Source of the DNA: Cinnamomum chago
Lineage: Eukaryota > Streptophyta > Magnoliopsida > Laurales > Lauraceae
DNA length: 64,000 bases
Reading direction: 5' to 3'
Assembly (NCBI GenBank): GCA_038049695.1
Contig: CP142451.1
Coordinates: 65,096,001-65,160,000 of the forward strand
Position numbers and translations under genes: made by a program. Below the pieces are notes generated by a model that worked only from the letters and a program-made list of their open reading frames with translations, was not told the origin of the DNA and ran no database searches. Positions 11,093 through 21,432 of this stretch are shown here, piece by piece (the first letter of the stretch is position 1; every line of letters begins with the position of its first letter).

Positions 11093-11489
11093 GGCAACAC
11101 TGGGAAATGCCCAGTTTTTGAAAAAATGCAAGAAACATGCAACTTTTGAGGGCATCTTCCAGGGGACTTTGAGACACAATAACCAAGCATTAAATCATGA
11201 CTGAAAGAAGATGGAAACAGAGTTTTAAAAGTCATGAAAACTCCAAATCAAAATAATGATTTTAAAGTTAGAAACTTTGGAAAGCTTGGATGATTTTTGA
11301 AACCAAAAACTCCAACAACTTAAGAGTCAAACTGAAATGAAAATCATGCATATCAAAAGATAAATACAAAGATCAAGAATGAGAAATATGCATGATGATC
11401 CTATGAATAAAACCATGAATGAATGAGAGGACAAGCTTTATGAAAGTGAATGTATCCTATCAAATTGCAACAAAACAAAAACTCTAACA

Positions 11490-11780
11490 TCCTAAAACAT
11501 CATGCTACAATCGTACCGATGGTGTGTTCAAATCCATCTAGATTGTGAACAACAACTTATATTCTATAAGAACCGACAAATAAGTCTTCCTTGTATAAGT
11601 AAAACTCTACACACCAACTTGTATACTTTATAGAATAAACGACACTAACATGCAAATTAATGAACAATGCAACCATTTTCCCATACAAAATCTCAGTTAG
11701 ATAAGAAGACAAAATATACTAAAAATGAATTAGTCAAAGACAAATAGTATGTTTTTAGTATAAATTTCCAACAATATCAA
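11490..11780. other. Unassigned AT-rich spacer
   Basis: Begins with TCCTA, the right target duplication of C2. It matches none of the repeats recognised here and holds no supported gene. It may be the continuation of 5629-5775. Confidence 0.4.
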
Positions 11781-12943
11781 GGAAAAAGAGGCTAAGTCTT
11801 AATGTTCAATCAACCATGATTTTGATTTGAACAAAATTTGATTTTGACCAAATTTGGGTTGGAATTGGTCATATTATAGAAAAGGCTTCCTAATTCCTAA
11901 TGCATGAAGATTTATGTAAATGCACGATGTTTTTTTATGGAAAGGAATTGGATGGTATGGAACGACATACCTGAAAGGTTGCAGCATTCAGAGTTTGAAG
12001 CTTTCATCAAGAGACAACAAAAGTCACCTTCTAATGTTGAAATTATGCCGCTTTCCTTTTTGATGCCTGCAGCGGGGAATGATGACTTGGTGATGCCTGA
12101 GGTTCTGGCCGATGAGGAGGTGACGGATCCGATTGCAGCATATGAAAAAGAACCAAGGGACCCTGGAGTGGTTCCAGAATCTTCTCCTGACATGATTTCT
12201 TTTGTTTTTTCTTTCTTTTGGCCCTGCTATCATTTGCTAACATATTGCTTGTTTTTTTGTCAGCTAACTTGACACAGGATTCCGACGATCTTGATCCATC
12301 CAAAGATGCATCTTTTGATGATGCTTCGGATGAGTTCATGGAGGCAAAAAGTGTTCCGCCAGTCGTCAAAGAAGGTATTCTGTTGTAATAATCCTGATGA
12401 GTTTCGACATAATCATATTCATACCTTTTTATTTTTTATTGGCAGGTTGTGAAGTGACAGGAAAGATACCGTCACATTCTTCAGAATTAGAGCAAGGGGT
12501 GCCCGCAGTTGATCCAGAGTTAAGGGGCTTTTACAACCAGTTCTAACACGGCAGAGGTGAGACCTCGTGCTGAGATTCCTTCCCCAGTATCTCCAATTGG
12601 GAAGAGTTTATTGATTACTCTTCCATCAGGGCATGACATGGGCAGTCGCCCGATAGAGCGGGGTGAACCTTCTTTTGGGCCATCCCTTCAGTTCCCTGAA
12701 GAAGGTGCTAAAGAGCGTCTTGAGCTCCTGGATCGAGACTCTCCTTTCTGGTCACTTGGATGCTAGATTCGGCATGATCAAGCATGTGCACAAGATTCTC
12801 ACTGAGAGCGAAAGGGTTGGTCTGGACGTCATAGGTGCCATGGCGACTGTTGATGGGATCATTACGCTGGGCGACAAGTGGTCTGAGACCAAGACTTTTC
12901 CTAATGGTGACCTCTTTAGGGAAATGTTTCTGGAACCTTCCAC
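11780..12943 (-). mobile_element. G3: fragment of an older Tat element carrying the antisense-gene tail
   Basis: The first 200 bp match intron 1 of the antisense gene in G2 (about 17060-17270). From about 12060 the sequence matches the 3' exons of that gene: a segment with VTDPIAAYEKEPRDPGVVPESS, an intron ending in CAG at 12263, an exon with DDASDEFMEAKSVPPVVKE, an intron at 12375-12445, and a last exon with GHDMGSRPIERGEPS and KWSETKTFPNGDLF. The gene is on the plus strand, so the parent element runs minus. It ends where the LTR of G2 starts. The rest of G3 should lie beyond the right edge. It is broken in several places. Confidence 0.75.
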
Positions 12944-15473
12944 TGATGGGGGCCCAACCTTTCGTCCTCTCTTTCCCACCCCTAGAGCTGCCTGGGTATG
13001 CGGAGGAGGAAAAGCGAGTCATCAACATTTTTGTACGGGGTATGCTAGATTTTCTATTCTACTTGGAATTTGAAGTGGTGATCCGGAGATTCACCTTCAC
13101 AAGTAGACAGGAAATCAATTCTTCTTTCTAACTTTCATTTGCACATATATTTTAAGAAAGAGACACAATTTTTTGAATGCCGTGAAAGGCAATTTTATTT
13201 TGTTTGTCGTGAAAGGCGATTTTGTGCCATGAAAGGCGGTTTTGCCGAAGAAAGCGATTTACAAATCTCATCAATAATGAAAGGCAAGAAATGTGATTTT
13301 TTTGTCTCTTTACAAAGAATACAAAATACAATAGAAAAGTGAGAAAAAGGATCTAACTTCTCAGGAGATTGCGGGGACTCGTTCAGATCGACGGTCGCAA
13401 GTCATGTATGGACTTCGCCATCGTCCTTCAGATGATAACACTTGATGCTTTGATTGTTTAGCTTGCCTTGGACCTCAATTTTTTAGAGGATAAAGACCAA
13501 GGGGAGGTCCTATAAATAAAGAAAAATCGAGTAAACGGGCTGACGAGCCACGTTTAGGCCATGTTGGATAGAAGGTGGGACTTCGATCACCTTGTGGTGT
13601 TTCTGCAGCAGAGTAACAAGATTTCTTTAGAGTTTTTCTTCCTTGCTTGTGAGTATGGATCCCTCTCTCTATGTCTGTGTATGTCTATGTGTGTCTCTTG
13701 GAATGACCCCTTTTTATAGGCTCTTGCTAGCCATGGGGTGATTTATGGGATTGATGACCCATGAAGAGAGAATTGATGGCATTGATGCTCCATGATGGGA
13801 GGAGTTACAAGTTTTAATTCTTTGATTTTGTAACTTCTTTTTCCTTCAATATGATTGGCCGATGGAGAATGATGAGCATTTAATCGCCCTTAATCTCCAT
13901 GATGAGGGGAATTTCATGATTTTAATATCATGATTACTTGAATTTGTAACTCCCATTTGCTTGAATTTGATTGGGCCGTCCAAAATAATGGGTTAATGAC
14001 CACATTAAGTTGTCATAAAATGGGTCAATTAACTACATTAAGTGGTCGCCAGGGCATTCAAAGAGTCGCGGGCCATGCTGCGTCTTTTGGAATTCTTCTT
14101 GTGATGATCGCCGATGGATCCGCATGTTATTTGATGTTGGATGGCAATGCAACTTCGGACATTGGTTGATATCAGTGGACCCGTGACATCTGTCTTGTCG
14201 ATTTCTTGATCAGTCGGACAGAAAGTGTACTTTCTTGGTCAGCCGGTTGACGATCTTTGAGTGATCAATGATGATTTTATGCTCTTGGCGGCGGATCCGA
14301 GATGTTGATGAAGATCAGTCGATTTCGAGCATAAAAAAATAGATTTTTGGAAAACCACAAAGGCTGGAACTCCCGAGACGCGAAAGGGGCAGAAAACGGG
14401 CCACCCGACAAAAAATCCAGCGACTCGAATTTCCATGGTCGCCGGCGACCATGCACCCATGGGCTGGGGTCACCGCCGGCGACCATGGGGATTCTTCCCC
14501 TTCCGGTCGCCGTTTCTCAGTTGTTTTTCAATTTTTTTCGATCATTTTTTCTCCTATATTTTTTTTACATTTCTCCTCATTTACTGGCTTGATTCTCCTG
14601 AAGAAAACCTGATGAGAAGCCGTACAAATGGGAGCACAAAGTTTCCTATTTTTTGGAAGAGCTGAAGACTTTGTAGCTGATTTTCTGTCAAGAATCAAAA
14701 CTAGGTCAAACGATGTCGGAATGACCTAAAATTTGAGGTGAAGACTCCTGAGCAGTAGATAGGACCATCCATGAGCTTTTGTTTGAGTTTTGAAGCCGTG
14801 TGGGGTCCCGTCGCCGGTAGACTTGATTTTGTCGCGGGGAAGATGCCGCGTTTTGATGTAAGGTCAACCGATGTCCGATTGACTTGAAATTTGACAGGGA
14901 GCCTATTGGAGTAATTTTTATACGATCCATTAGCTCCAATTTGGATGTCATGGTCCCAGGGTGCTCCGCCGTCGATAGCCTTGATTTTATTTCAGAGCGT
15001 CAAAGTCGAGTCAAACGTTATCAGAATGACCTGAAATTTGACGTGCAACCTTTTCGAAGCATGTTGAAGCCACCCATGTGCTCTGTTTGATGAGTGATGG
15101 CCTCGGTGATTCTCGTCACCAAGAGGCTTGATTTTAATGCTCGAGGGTTGATGGAGGGTCAAACGTTGTCGTTTGACCTGAAATTTGACATGGAGCCTTT
15201 TGAGACCATCTGTAGGCTCTGATCAAAGTTTTGATGACTTCGACTCCGTCGCCGCCAGGAGAGCCTGTTTGGCAGTTGGAGGAGTGAAGTTGGGTCAAAT
15301 GACGTTGGAATCGCCCAAAACTTCATGTGAACCCCTATTTTGGCTGTCTTGAAGGATCTTGTAGTGTTTGTTTGATTCTGACATGATCTGATGCTCGAAG
15401 TAGCATTCCCTGCTTGCTGTAGGATGCAACTTCTTGATATTGAAGAGGCAAAGTGAAATTTTTGGTGTCAACA
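12944..15473 (-). mobile_element. 3' LTR of Tat element G2 (LTR A)
   Basis: Reads on the minus strand TGTTGACACC... from 15473 to ...CCATCA at 12944 (2530 bp), homologous to LTRs B and C of G1. It is a 3' LTR because a polypurine tract abuts its start at 15474. The five bases left of it, TCCAC (12939-12943), should be one copy of the G2 target duplication; the other lies off the window. The TATA box is 13711-13718 (minus). The 147-bp TTGACC repeat array described for LTR B is present at about 14700-15300. Confidence 0.85.
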
Positions 15474-15487
15474 AATGCCCCCCTCGA
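15474..15487 (-). promoter_or_regulatory. Polypurine tract of G2
   Basis: On the minus strand CTCGAGGGGGGCATT directly precedes TGTTGACACC of the 3' LTR. This is the plus-strand primer site of an LTR element. The same sequence precedes LTR C in G1 at about 44461-44474. Confidence 0.8.
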
Positions 15488-15699
15488 GGCACAACGATGA
15501 GTAGCTTTTGGAGTCGATGTGTCTCGAAGAGAAACTTGAAGGAGAGCTTCTGACTTGACCAAGAGTCTTTGAGCATACTTTTTTTATAGGTTTTTGAGTT
15601 TCCAAGGGGATTTTATGATAGTGAGAGGGATCACGTACCATCTCAAGGCAAAGTTTTGAAAATGAAACGAGGGAGTCGGGTTTTTGGATTTTGGATTTT

Positions 15700-16020
15700 C
15701 TTTTTGACCTTGTGAACCTAAGGGGTTGTATGTGGCGCATTAGGCGCTCAAGATGATTTTATTTGGTTTTTTTACCTTGTGACCTAACAAGCTGTATGTG
15801 GCAGGTTACGCGGTCGGGGTTTGATTTTTGATTTTGACATTGTGACCCAACAAGCTGTATGTGGCAAATTGGGGGGTCGGATTTGGTTTTGACCTTTGTG
15901 ACCTAACAAGTTGTATGTGGTGAGCTAGGGTGTCAGGATTTGATTTGATTTTTTTTTTTTGGGTTTGGCCTTGTGACCTAACAAGCTATATGTGGCAAGT
16001 TAGGGGACCAGAGTTTGTGG
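15700..16020. repeat. About 65-bp tandem repeats near the G2 polypurine tract
   Basis: About four or five units share GTGACCTAACAAGCTGTATG followed by TGGCA and a variable G-rich spacer (near 15778, 15844, 15900, 15974). The counterpart in G1 is 44015-44235 on the opposite strand. It is non-coding and lies between the antisense-gene promoter and the LTR. Confidence 0.75.
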
Positions 16021-16284
16021 AATGTCAATTTCAAGATTTTGGCTTAATTTGGTTCATGAGGTTGGATGGTTTGAATTTTTGGAAACTCATGAGGCTTTTT
16101 TTTTTTTTGAATGGTTCAATCAACTCAAGAGAGGCATGGAGCCATTTTGTATGCTCTGGGTAAAGGAGATTTTTTATAGGAAGCCCTTTTTAGTGCCTAG
16201 GTGGTCAAACCTGGCTCTTGTGGGCTAACCCATAGGTTCTTAAGCTTTAGAAGATGGCTTGGATCTCATATGGTGTCATTTTGT

Positions 16285-16505
16285 AAAGAATATCTAAAAA
16301 TATCTCTTGTGGGTAGAGAATATCTAAGAATATCTTTACTTGGAGAGAATTTCTCATGTTTCCTTGTTTTTTGGAGAGCTTTTCTCAAAGTATCTTTCTT
16401 TGAAAGAGAATATTTCTCATTCCTTTTCTTTTTTTTTTTGGAGAGAATTTCTCAAAGAATCTTTTCTTTAGGAGAGACTATCTCAAATCTCTTTTCTTTT
16501 GGTAA
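16285..16505. repeat. AATATCT / GAGAGAATTTCTC short repeats
   Basis: Repeated GAGAATATCTAAGAATATCT and GGAGAGAATTTCTCA words with internal dyad symmetry, just upstream of the antisense-gene TATA box. The G1 counterpart lies at about 43530-43740. It may be the upstream promoter region of that gene; this is inference from position. Confidence 0.6.
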
Positions 16506-16572
16506 AGTTGCTAGTTTTTAGCACTTACCTCCTTGGTTTTCTCCTTGTTTCCTCTTTTGTTTTGCTCTCCTC

Positions 16573-16580
16573 TATAAAAG
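16573..16580 (+). promoter_or_regulatory. TATA box of the G2 antisense gene
   Basis: TATAAAAG lies 125 bp before the ATG at 16705, followed by a CT-rich leader with TCTTCAAG repeats. It is conserved in G1 at 43446-43453 on the minus strand. It drives transcription opposite to the element's own LTR promoter. Confidence 0.6.
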
Positions 16581-16714
16581 CAAAGGAGGTTGGATCTCTT
16601 ACCCTTATTGCTTTCTTTTTGCAAAAGTCTTCAAGAGTGCTCCAAGATCAAGAACTTCTCTTATTCTTCAAGAATCTTCAAGTTCTCTTTCTTCTTCTCA
16701 ATCCATGGCTTCAA

Positions 16715-17650
16715 GTAAGTTTTCTTCCTTCACAAGAAACTCCATGTAGAAGTAACTTTTCTTTTCTTTTTCTTTTCTTCAATTTTTTTTCTTTTTTTTC
16801 CACGTGTTTTGTTTTCCTTTTTTTTACACGTGCTTTTTTTTTCTCACAGTTTTTCTTCCCTTTTTTTTTGCACTTTTTTTTTGTTTTTCATGGCTGTACG
16901 AACAGGTCATACTGCCACGTGGCAGTGGGCCACGACTTGCGGGCCAACCCAAATTTTTTTTTTGAAGAGATTTCTTTTTTTTTCTCTTTTTTTTTTTTTT
17001 TTGCTTTCCTTTTTTTGCTCACCATGAGAATGAGGTTTATGCAATCCAAGATGTTCGTGCATTTTTTTTTGATGCATCAAGATAGAAGGCTAGAATCTCT
17101 AGGTCAAGCCAACATGATTTTTGACTTGGACAAAGTTTGATTGGTTTTGACCAAGTTGGGTTGGAATTGGTCAAACTTAGGTTAAAGTTTTCCTAGCATC
17201 TAATGCATGATGATTTTCTTTGATGCATGATTTTTAGTAAATTGATTGGGAGCATGATGATGCATACCTGGAAAATCTTTTGCAAGTTTTGGGATTTGAA
17301 GCTCGCAGTAATGTTGAGCGCTTTCTTAATCTTGCTGGATTTTGAGGAGCTTTGAAAGTTTTGGAGTTTGGAGCTCGCAGCAATGTTAAGCCATTTTTCT
17401 TGCTTGTGGAGATTTGATAAGACTGGTTTGATCTCGCAGCAATGTTTGAGTTCAAACTTTCTTTGAGAATGCTTAATTGACTATGAGCTTGCAGTGGTGT
17501 TGAGCTCATATTCAAGCTTCCTATCCTTTTCGGGGCGTTTCCCTTTTCTTCGGAATTGTCTCGGAACCATGCCAAAATTTCGCTATAGTTTTTTCAGGAA
17601 AATTATGTGATGTTGGTGGTGATTGATCTTTTCTTTTTCATCCTTTGCAG
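16715..17650 (+). other. Intron 1 of the G2 antisense gene
   Basis: 936 bp from GTAAGT to TTTGCAG, with a very T-rich 5' half. The matching G1 intron (42371-43310) is 940 bp. Near 17270-17530 it holds four diverged about 60-bp repeats with GAGCTCGCAGTAATGTTGAG. Such a long intron in a retroelement is odd and is explained by its antisense orientation. Confidence 0.7.
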
Positions 17651-18898
17651 GTAGTTCCTCCAGAACAAACAAGGGCAAAGAGCCCGTTACTGATGCACCT
17701 CATCGATTTACCAGGTCTCCTAATGTGGCCGTACAACAGGCCTGGGAGAAAGTCTAGTTTGTGGAGAGAAACTTGGAAGAGTGCGACTGCCTCAACCACG
17801 ATGAGATGAGACAGCGATTGATCGCTCTCAAGGAAGAGGAGTTCTATAGGATTATGGTTACAGTCGTCCTTGGGTCATGGACGATCAGAGCATTGTGCCC
17901 AAGCCTACTTTTTTCTTTGGTGACGCAGTCCCTGACAACTTGATGTACCAAAGGAGATGTTTTCAGTTCTCTTACACGACAGATGGTGATGAGAGAACTA
18001 TTTCTACCCGGTCGACCTTTGATCGCACTATCTCGATCATAAGTCTTTCTCCCACATGTCCCAAGTGGGAAGATCCTCCGAGCTGGGTGAAGAGGACTAA
18101 TGTGATCAAGACCGGGGTTTTTGTTTGCGGTCTTTCCGGTTATGCAGAAAAGTCGCCTATCCGCATGAACATCTTGATGCCAGCCAGTGGTTACCATGGT
18201 TCTGATCATCCATCGATTGATTTGAGACCAGTGTGCCTTGGCATTTTCCAGGGTGACAACAGCAATTGGGTGTAGCCTTTTTGACTTCGTGGCCATTTCG
18301 GCGCTGACTCAAGCTGGGAGTCATGGACTGATTACATCCTGTAGGTTGGCAGGGCCATTTTGAAGGAGGCCGAGATCTTTGATGCGGTTCGCCCTTTTCG
18401 GCAAACCGTGGTTTTCTCTGATGAAGCCTTCATGGCCATGTTGGAGTCATTCCTTCCACAAACCAACACCTTCATTGTCACGAATGGTGAGATCGGTTTA
18501 ACTTTGAAGGAATTGAGTGCCATCACCAGGCTGCCTGTCCTCTGCAAAATTTTGAGGAGTTCATGCCTATTGACAACGTCCTTGAGGAGCAGTCTGAGGA
18601 GTTCAAGCTTTTATACTTTCAGCTCGTCGCCTTCTATGATTTTTTGAAGGAGGAGGGCTCGAAAGTCAATTCCAGCAGTTGGAGGAGCTTTGGCTCTTTG
18701 TTCCCCAAGTTCTTTGACAGCAGAGAGTCTTCTGATAGTGTTGACACCAAAAATGTCACTTTGCCTATTCAACATCAAAAAGCCACTGAAGTCGCATCCT
18801 ACTACAAATGAGCAATGCTACTTCAAGCATCAGATCTTGTTAGAATCAAACAAAAACTGCAAGATCCTTCAAGACAGCCAAAAGAGTTCACATGAAGT

Positions 18899-19680
18899 TT
18901 CGGGCCATTTCAACATCATTTGACCCAACTTCACTCCTCCAACAGCTGAGTAGGCGCTCCTGGCGGTGATGAAGTCAGAGACCCTGACACACAAAACAAA
19001 GTACACAGCTGGCCCCAAGATGCCACCAGGAGGCTCTAATCAAGTTTCAGGCCATTCCGACATCATTTGACCTAACTTCACTCCTCCGGCAGCCAAACAG
19101 GCGCTCCTGGCGGCGATGGCATCAAAGACATCAAAACTTCGATCAGAGCCTACTGATGGTCTCAAAATACCTCCAAAAGGCTCCACGTCAAATTTCAAGT
19201 CATTCTGGCGACGTTTGACCCGACTTTGACTCTCCGAAAGAAAATCAAGTCTCTCGACGGCGAGAACCACAGGGACCCTTACTCATTAAGCGGAGCACAT
19301 CGGCGGCTTCAACATGCTTCAAAAGGGCGGCACGTCAAATTTCAGGTCATTCCAACAACATTTGACCCGACTTTGACGCTCCGAAAGAAAATCGAGGCTA
19401 CTGGCGGCGGAGCGCCCCGGGACCATGACATCCAAATCGGAGCTAATGGATCATCTTAAAATGACTCCAACAGGCTCCCCGTCAAATTTCAAGTCAATCG
19501 GACATTGGTTAACCGCACATCAAAACGCGATATCTTTCGCGTGGCGAAATCAAGCCTAGCAGCGAAGGGACCCCAAACGACTTCAAAACTCAAACAAAAG
19601 CCCATTATTGGTCCTATCTACTGCTCGAGAGGCTTTACCTCAAATTCCAGGTCAATCCGACATCGTTTGACCTAGTTTCA
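18899..19680 (+). repeat. 147-bp tandem array with TTGACC core in LTR B
   Basis: The aligned core TTGACC (once TTAACC) lies at 18920, 19067, 19215, 19362, 19509 and 19667: steps of 147, 148, 147, 147 and 158 bp. Each unit has TTTCAGGTCATTCCGACA before the core and a proline/CGG-rich GGCGGCGA block after it. Units have diverged, but the step is kept. TTGAC(C/T) is the W-box core bound by plant WRKY factors (known); use here is inference. LTR C (44660-45386) and, reversed, LTR A share it. Confidence 0.85.
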
Positions 19681-20629
19681 ACTCTTGACCAAAAATGGGC
19701 AACTCTACACGGCAAAATCTTCGGCTTTTCCAAAAAATAGGAAACTTTCTGCCCCGATTTTGCAGGACTTCTCGTCGGGTTTTCTTCAGGAGAATCAAGC
19801 CAAAAAATGAGGAAAATGTCAAGAAAAATACAGGAGAAAAAAAAGAAACAAAAAGATCGAAAAACGGCAGATGAAACGGCGACCATGGGGGAATTTTCCC
19901 CCATGGTCACCGGCGACCCTGGGTGCGTAGTCGCCGGTGACCCTGGAAATCAGGGTCGCCGGATTTCCACCAAAAGGCCATTTTCGGCTCCTTTTCGCGT
20001 TTCGAGACGTCCGACCCCTGTGAATTTCAAAAATTTTGACTTTTGAGGCTTGCAACCTGTCGATCTTCGTCAACATCACGGTTCCGCCATCAAAAGCATG
20101 AAATCTTCATTGATCGCTGCAAGATCGCCAATCGACTGACCAAGAAAGTACACTTTCTGTCCGACCGATTGAGAAATCGACAAGACAGATGGTACCGGCC
20201 CGTTGTTAGCAATCTATGTCTGAAGTTGCATGATCATCCGACATCCATCAACATGAAGATCCATCGTCGATCATCGCAAGAAGAATTTCAAAAGGTACGG
20301 CACGGCCCGCAACTCTTCAAATCCCCGGCGACCACTTAATGTTTTTAATTGACCCAACTAAATGCGGTCATTAACTCATTATTTTGGACGGCCCAATCAG
20401 AAGCAAGGAAATGGGAGTTACAAGTCAAAGCCATCATGGCATTAAAGCCATGAAACTCCTCTCATCATGGAGATTAAAGGAGATTAAATGCCCATCATTC
20501 TCCATCAGCCAATCAAATTCAAGGAAAAAGGAGTTACAAAATCAAGAAATAAAAACTTGTAACTCCTCTCATCATAAGGTTTTAAAGCCATCAATGCTCA
20601 TAAACCCTTCTAAATGACTACCAAAGGCC

Positions 20630-20637
20630 TATAAATA
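20630..20637 (+). promoter_or_regulatory. TATA box of LTR B
   Basis: TATAAATA in the context GGCCTATAAATAGG. It is conserved in LTR C at 46317-46324 and, as TATAAAAA, in LTR A (13711-13718, minus). It sets the likely U3/R border about 30 bp downstream. Confidence 0.75.
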
Positions 20638-20760
20638 GGAGAGCATTCCAAGAAGAACGGATCGAAGAAAAATCAGTCAGAAAGATCGTCCAGAATTCCC
20701 AGAAGCCCTGCTATTCTTAAGAAACTCTGCTGCAACAAACACCACAAGGTGATTGAAGTC

Positions 20761-20784
20761 CCTTGGGGGGCACTCCCCCCAAGG
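20761..20784 (+). promoter_or_regulatory. GC-rich hairpin in the LTR B transcript
   Basis: CCTTGGGGGG and CCCCCCAAGG form perfect 10-bp arms around a 4-nt loop, about 130 bp after the TATA box. It is present in LTR C at 46448-46471 but not recognisable in the older LTR A. It would fold in both copies of R in the genomic RNA. Confidence 0.7.
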
Positions 20785-20855
20785 CAAAGTCCCCTTTTCT
20801 CATGTTAAACATGGCCTAGACGTGGCTTTTCAGCCTGTCTCTTCATTTTTTTATC

Positions 20856-20885
20856 GGATATAGGACCTTCCTTTGGTCCTTATCC
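20856..20885 (+). promoter_or_regulatory. Second hairpin in LTR transcript
   Basis: GGATATAGGACC and GGTCCTTATCC pair around CTTCCTTT-like loop sequence, followed by TCTAAAAAA. A related fold exists in all three Tat LTRs (about 13488-13515 reversed in LTR A; about 46544-46573 in LTR C). It may assist RNA 3'-end formation; this is inference. Confidence 0.55.
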
Positions 20886-21412
20886 TCTAAAAAAGCTGAA
20901 GTCCAAGCCAGCCAAAAGAATCAACGCATCGTATGTTCTCATCTAAAGGACGATGGCAAAGTTCATACATGACTTGCGACCGTCGATCTGAACGTGTCCC
21001 CACAATCTCCTAAGAAGTCAGATCCCTTTTCTTACGTTTTTCTTGTATTTTGTATTTTCTTTAAGAGACAAAATAAAAACTCACAATTCTTGTCTTTCAT
21101 TTTGATAAGATTTGTAAATCGCCTTTCACAGCAAACAAACATCGCCTTTCACGGCAAACAAAAAAAAAAACCTTGTCTCTTTTCTTAAATATATGTGCAA
21201 TGGGAAGTTAGAAAAAAGATTGATTTCCTTTCTACTTGTGAAGGTGGATCTCCGGATCACCATCTCTAAATTCCAAGTAGGATAGAAAATCTGGCATACC
21301 CGTACAAAAATGTTGATACCCGCATTTCTCCCCCCTTTTTTCCCTCCATTCGGTCCTCTCGGTGGCCCCGGGGACGGATGGGAGAGGAAAGGAAGGAAAT
21401 CGGGTCCATCAA

Positions 21413-21432
21413 GTTGGCATACCCGGTGGGAC
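21413..21432 (+). promoter_or_regulatory. Candidate primer-binding site of G1
   Basis: TTGGCATACCCGGTGGGACT starts two bases after the LTR, where the tRNA primer site of an LTR element should be. The layout (TGGC..., then CGGTGGGA) recalls Tat-type sites, but I cannot assign the tRNA with confidence. Confidence 0.5.

Larger units (their letters stand above)
5776..11489 (-). mobile_element. Solo LTR C2, Sirevirus-like copia, split by S2, TSD TCCTA
   Basis: Read on the plus strand it starts TGAAAGTCCAAGACC and ends ACTCTAACA. The LTR itself therefore runs on the minus strand from 11489. TCCTA flanks it at 5771-5775 and 11490-11494. Without the 4.1-kb insertion (6103-10185 plus one ACCTC) it is about 1.6 kb and closely matches the LTRs of Sirevirus C1 (51903-62328), including the G/C tract, the block with GTGGTTCGGCC and the TATA/palindrome region. 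It is a solo LTR of that family or a sister family. Confidence 0.9.
18739..21411 (+). repeat. 5' LTR of G1 (LTR B)
   Basis: 2673 bp, TGTTGACACC to CCATCA. U3 holds the 147-bp array (18899-19680), then the TATA box TATAAATA at 20630-20637. The transcribed part holds two strong hairpins (20761-20784 and 20856-20885). The 3' end carries the block GATACCCGC...CTCCCCCC seen in all copies. Confidence 0.9.

Noticed and set aside
13139-13342. Short open frame with GAAAGGC repeats as a peptide gene
   Set aside because: It lies in the 3' part of LTR A, read antisense, and is made of a short GTGAAAGGCGATTT repeat.
16499-17140. 213-residue open frame rich in Phe/Leu as a membrane protein gene
   Set aside because: It is a run of T-rich leader and intron 1 of the antisense gene. 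The Phe/Leu content follows from poly-T, and the frame is not kept in the G1 copy.
20043-20339. 98-residue open frame conserved at 45735-46031 as a small gene
   Set aside because: Both copies lie in LTRs B and C. Similarity reflects the shared LTR, and changes are as frequent at replacement positions as expected without constraint.
20761-20784. MicroRNA precursor
   Set aside because: The hairpin has only 10-bp arms and a 4-nt loop, too short for a plant miRNA precursor.
12944-21411. LTRs A and B as long terminal inverted repeats of one DNA transposon
   Set aside because: Polypurine tract position, target duplications (GATAG around 18739-47095) and the pol orientation show that A and B belong to two different LTR elements in opposite orientation.
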